A DNA stretch of 64,000 nt, taken from Nocardia uniformis NBRC 13702 (GTDB lineage: Bacteria; Actinomycetota; Actinomycetes; Mycobacteriales; Mycobacteriaceae). The DNA lies in contig NZ_BDCE01000042.1 in assembly GCF_001613345.1 (NCBI RefSeq), forward strand, positions 1 to 64,000. The letters are read 5' to 3'. Position 1 is the stretch's first letter. Each line of letters starts with the position of its first letter. Below, piece by piece: positions 63,236-64,000 of the stretch. A program made the position numbers and the translations under genes. The notes beneath the pieces were generated by a model, which did no database searches, was not told where the DNA came from, and saw only the letters and a program-made list of their open reading frames with translations.

Positions 63236-64000
63236 GCGAAACCCTGCAGCACGTCGAGCAAATGGTGGACAACACCGCGCGCGCCGACGTGACCGAGACC
63301 TTCGAAGAATGGCGGAACCTGCTGAGCGGTTTGCACACCCGCATCGCGGAACGTTTCGAACTCACCCGCGATCCGTCGACGACGGATTTGCAGAGCTACG
63401 GCGATGCAGAGTCCGGCCCCTCCGGCAGCCTCGCTGCCTACTCCGGCCCCGAGATCGACTGGCTCGTGCACTCCTGGATCGGCAATCCGCGAACGGGTTT
63501 CGTGAATCTGCACCTGACCGCCTGGCTCGGACCACACATCCGGGTGCCCCATCTGGGTTCGGCGCTACTGCTGTGGCCGGACGGCTGGTTCTATGTCGAC
63601 GCGATACCGCGCGGTGACCTCGTCGGTGACGGCGAGTACTTCGACCGCTACTACGCGCCGAATGAAGCATCCTGGCTGGCGTTCAAGGAGGAGCACAAGG
63701 ACTTCACCTGGTTCACCAGCCGCACCGGGTTCATTCGAGGCAGCCTGTCCCCCACCGCCTACTGCTATTCGTTCCCGCCGACCCGACCCAATCTCGATAC
63801 CGTGGCCGAACTGCTGACCGCGCGGGTCGACCAGTGGCTCGGCTGGGTCGACGAAGCCGAGCCGGTACCGGCCCCGGAGCGCGCCGAGCTGGCCGCTCGG
63901 GATCTGGCGATACGCCGCAATATCGCCGAACGCGATCCGGCCAATGTCATGGGCGAGCGACTGTTCGGAGCCGAACTCACCCAGCGGCTGGTGCGCGCCC
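63232..64000 (+). CDS. Red chlorophyll catabolite reductase-like protein, partial
   Basis: At least 256 residues; the gene continues past the window. The pattern matches plant RCCR (ferredoxin-dependent bilin reductase fold) over the middle: IDWLVHSWIGNPRTGFVNLHLTAWLG, VPHLGSALLLWPDGWFYVDAIPRGDL, YFDRYY, and the RCCR-like FIRGSLSPTAY. RCCR reduces a linear tetrapyrrole (red chlorophyll catabolite). Bacterial relatives are rarely studied. ATGA overlap with the nitrilase implies co-translation. The true substrate is unknown; bilins or related open tetrapyrroles are the leading guess. Confidence 0.7.
   Translation, partial: MSETLQHVEQMVDNTARADVTETFEEWRNLLSGLHTRIAERFELTRDPSTTDLQSYGDAESGPSGSLAAYSGPEIDWLVHSWIGNPRTGFVNLHLTAWLGPHIRVPHLGSALLLWPDGWFYVDAIPRGDLVGDGEYFDRYYAPNEASWLAFKEEHKDFTWFTSRTGFIRGSLSPTAYCYSFPPTRPNLDTVAELLTARVDQWLGWVDEAEPVPAPERAELAARDLAIRRNIAERDPANVMGERLFGAELTQRLVRA

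Overview
This is a high-GC actinobacterial chromosome segment. A mycolic-acid-containing genus such as Nocardia or a close relative fits best: a furA-katG pair with a leaderless-looking furA promoter, a deazaflavin (F420)-type DUF385 protein, a mycothiol-linked DinB-type protein, dense alpha/beta hydrolases and TetR/AraC/IclR regulators, many GTG starts, and ATGA/GTGA-overlapped operons. The genus is inferred; nothing in the window proves it.

Layout. 0-5.6 kb: a partial NAD-binding protein, a frameshifted RidA gene, a secreted hydrolase, a hydrolase/TetR divergon with a clear operator, and an SRPBCC-ArsR-VOC operon behind two perfect palindromes. 5.6-12.6 kb: TetR, a Rieske oxygenase, AraC, a Baeyer-Villiger-type monooxygenase, and a thioesterase operon with a KstR-like box. 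12.5-31.8 kb: a large catabolic region with a hydantoinase-like amidohydrolase, two class III CoA-transferases, a cyclase, an MmgE/PrpD protein, an HMG-CoA-lyase-like enzyme, an isochorismatase-fold amidase, two secreted hydrolases, an IclR regulator, a flavin reductase, an acyl-CoA-dehydrogenase-fold oxygenase, two aldehyde dehydrogenases and a flavoprotein hydroxylase. A TnpB element with a nonsense codon sits between the flavin reductase and the oxygenase operon. 32-42.4 kb: mostly housekeeping and stress genes, including furA-katG. 42.4-44.3 kb: an IS605-type element next to a truncated tRNA-Met. 44.3-58.6 kb: mixed genes including a PAP2 protein, a fused ArsR-SRPBCC regulator, WYL regulator/RidA, a Ser/Thr kinase, a GH76 enzyme and several broken genes. 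58.6-64 kb: an operon with two membrane-anchored neocarzinostatin-like proteins and a polytopic membrane protein, divergent from a double-nitrilase gene followed by a gene resembling red chlorophyll catabolite reductase (RCCR), cut by the window end.

The most interesting signal is a shared operator. A three-half-site element, GTTTC-N7-GAAAC-N3-GTTTC or its reverse complement, is found in every promoter gap of the 14-24.5 kb catabolic region and again at both promoters of the 61.4 kb divergon, about 37 kb away. Three copies (22707, 61383, 61569) are perfect and the others degenerate to differing degrees. Its GAAAC/GTTTC core resembles known IclR-family operators (KdgR type), and an IclR gene lies inside the set with a weaker copy upstream of itself. 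I infer one regulon joining surface binding proteins, a membrane transporter-like protein, secreted esterase-like hydrolases, an RCCR-like reductase, C-N hydrolases and CoA-dependent C-C cleavage enzymes. A bilin- or chlorophyll-derived substrate is a speculative but testable reading.

Several genes are broken: ridA, tnpB1, tnpA, a DinB/MDMPI-like gene, a PhoD-like fragment, a DUF3754 fragment and a tRNA-Met fragment. This suggests local decay, or assembly errors at some of the sites. No CRISPR array, rRNA or complete tRNA was seen.
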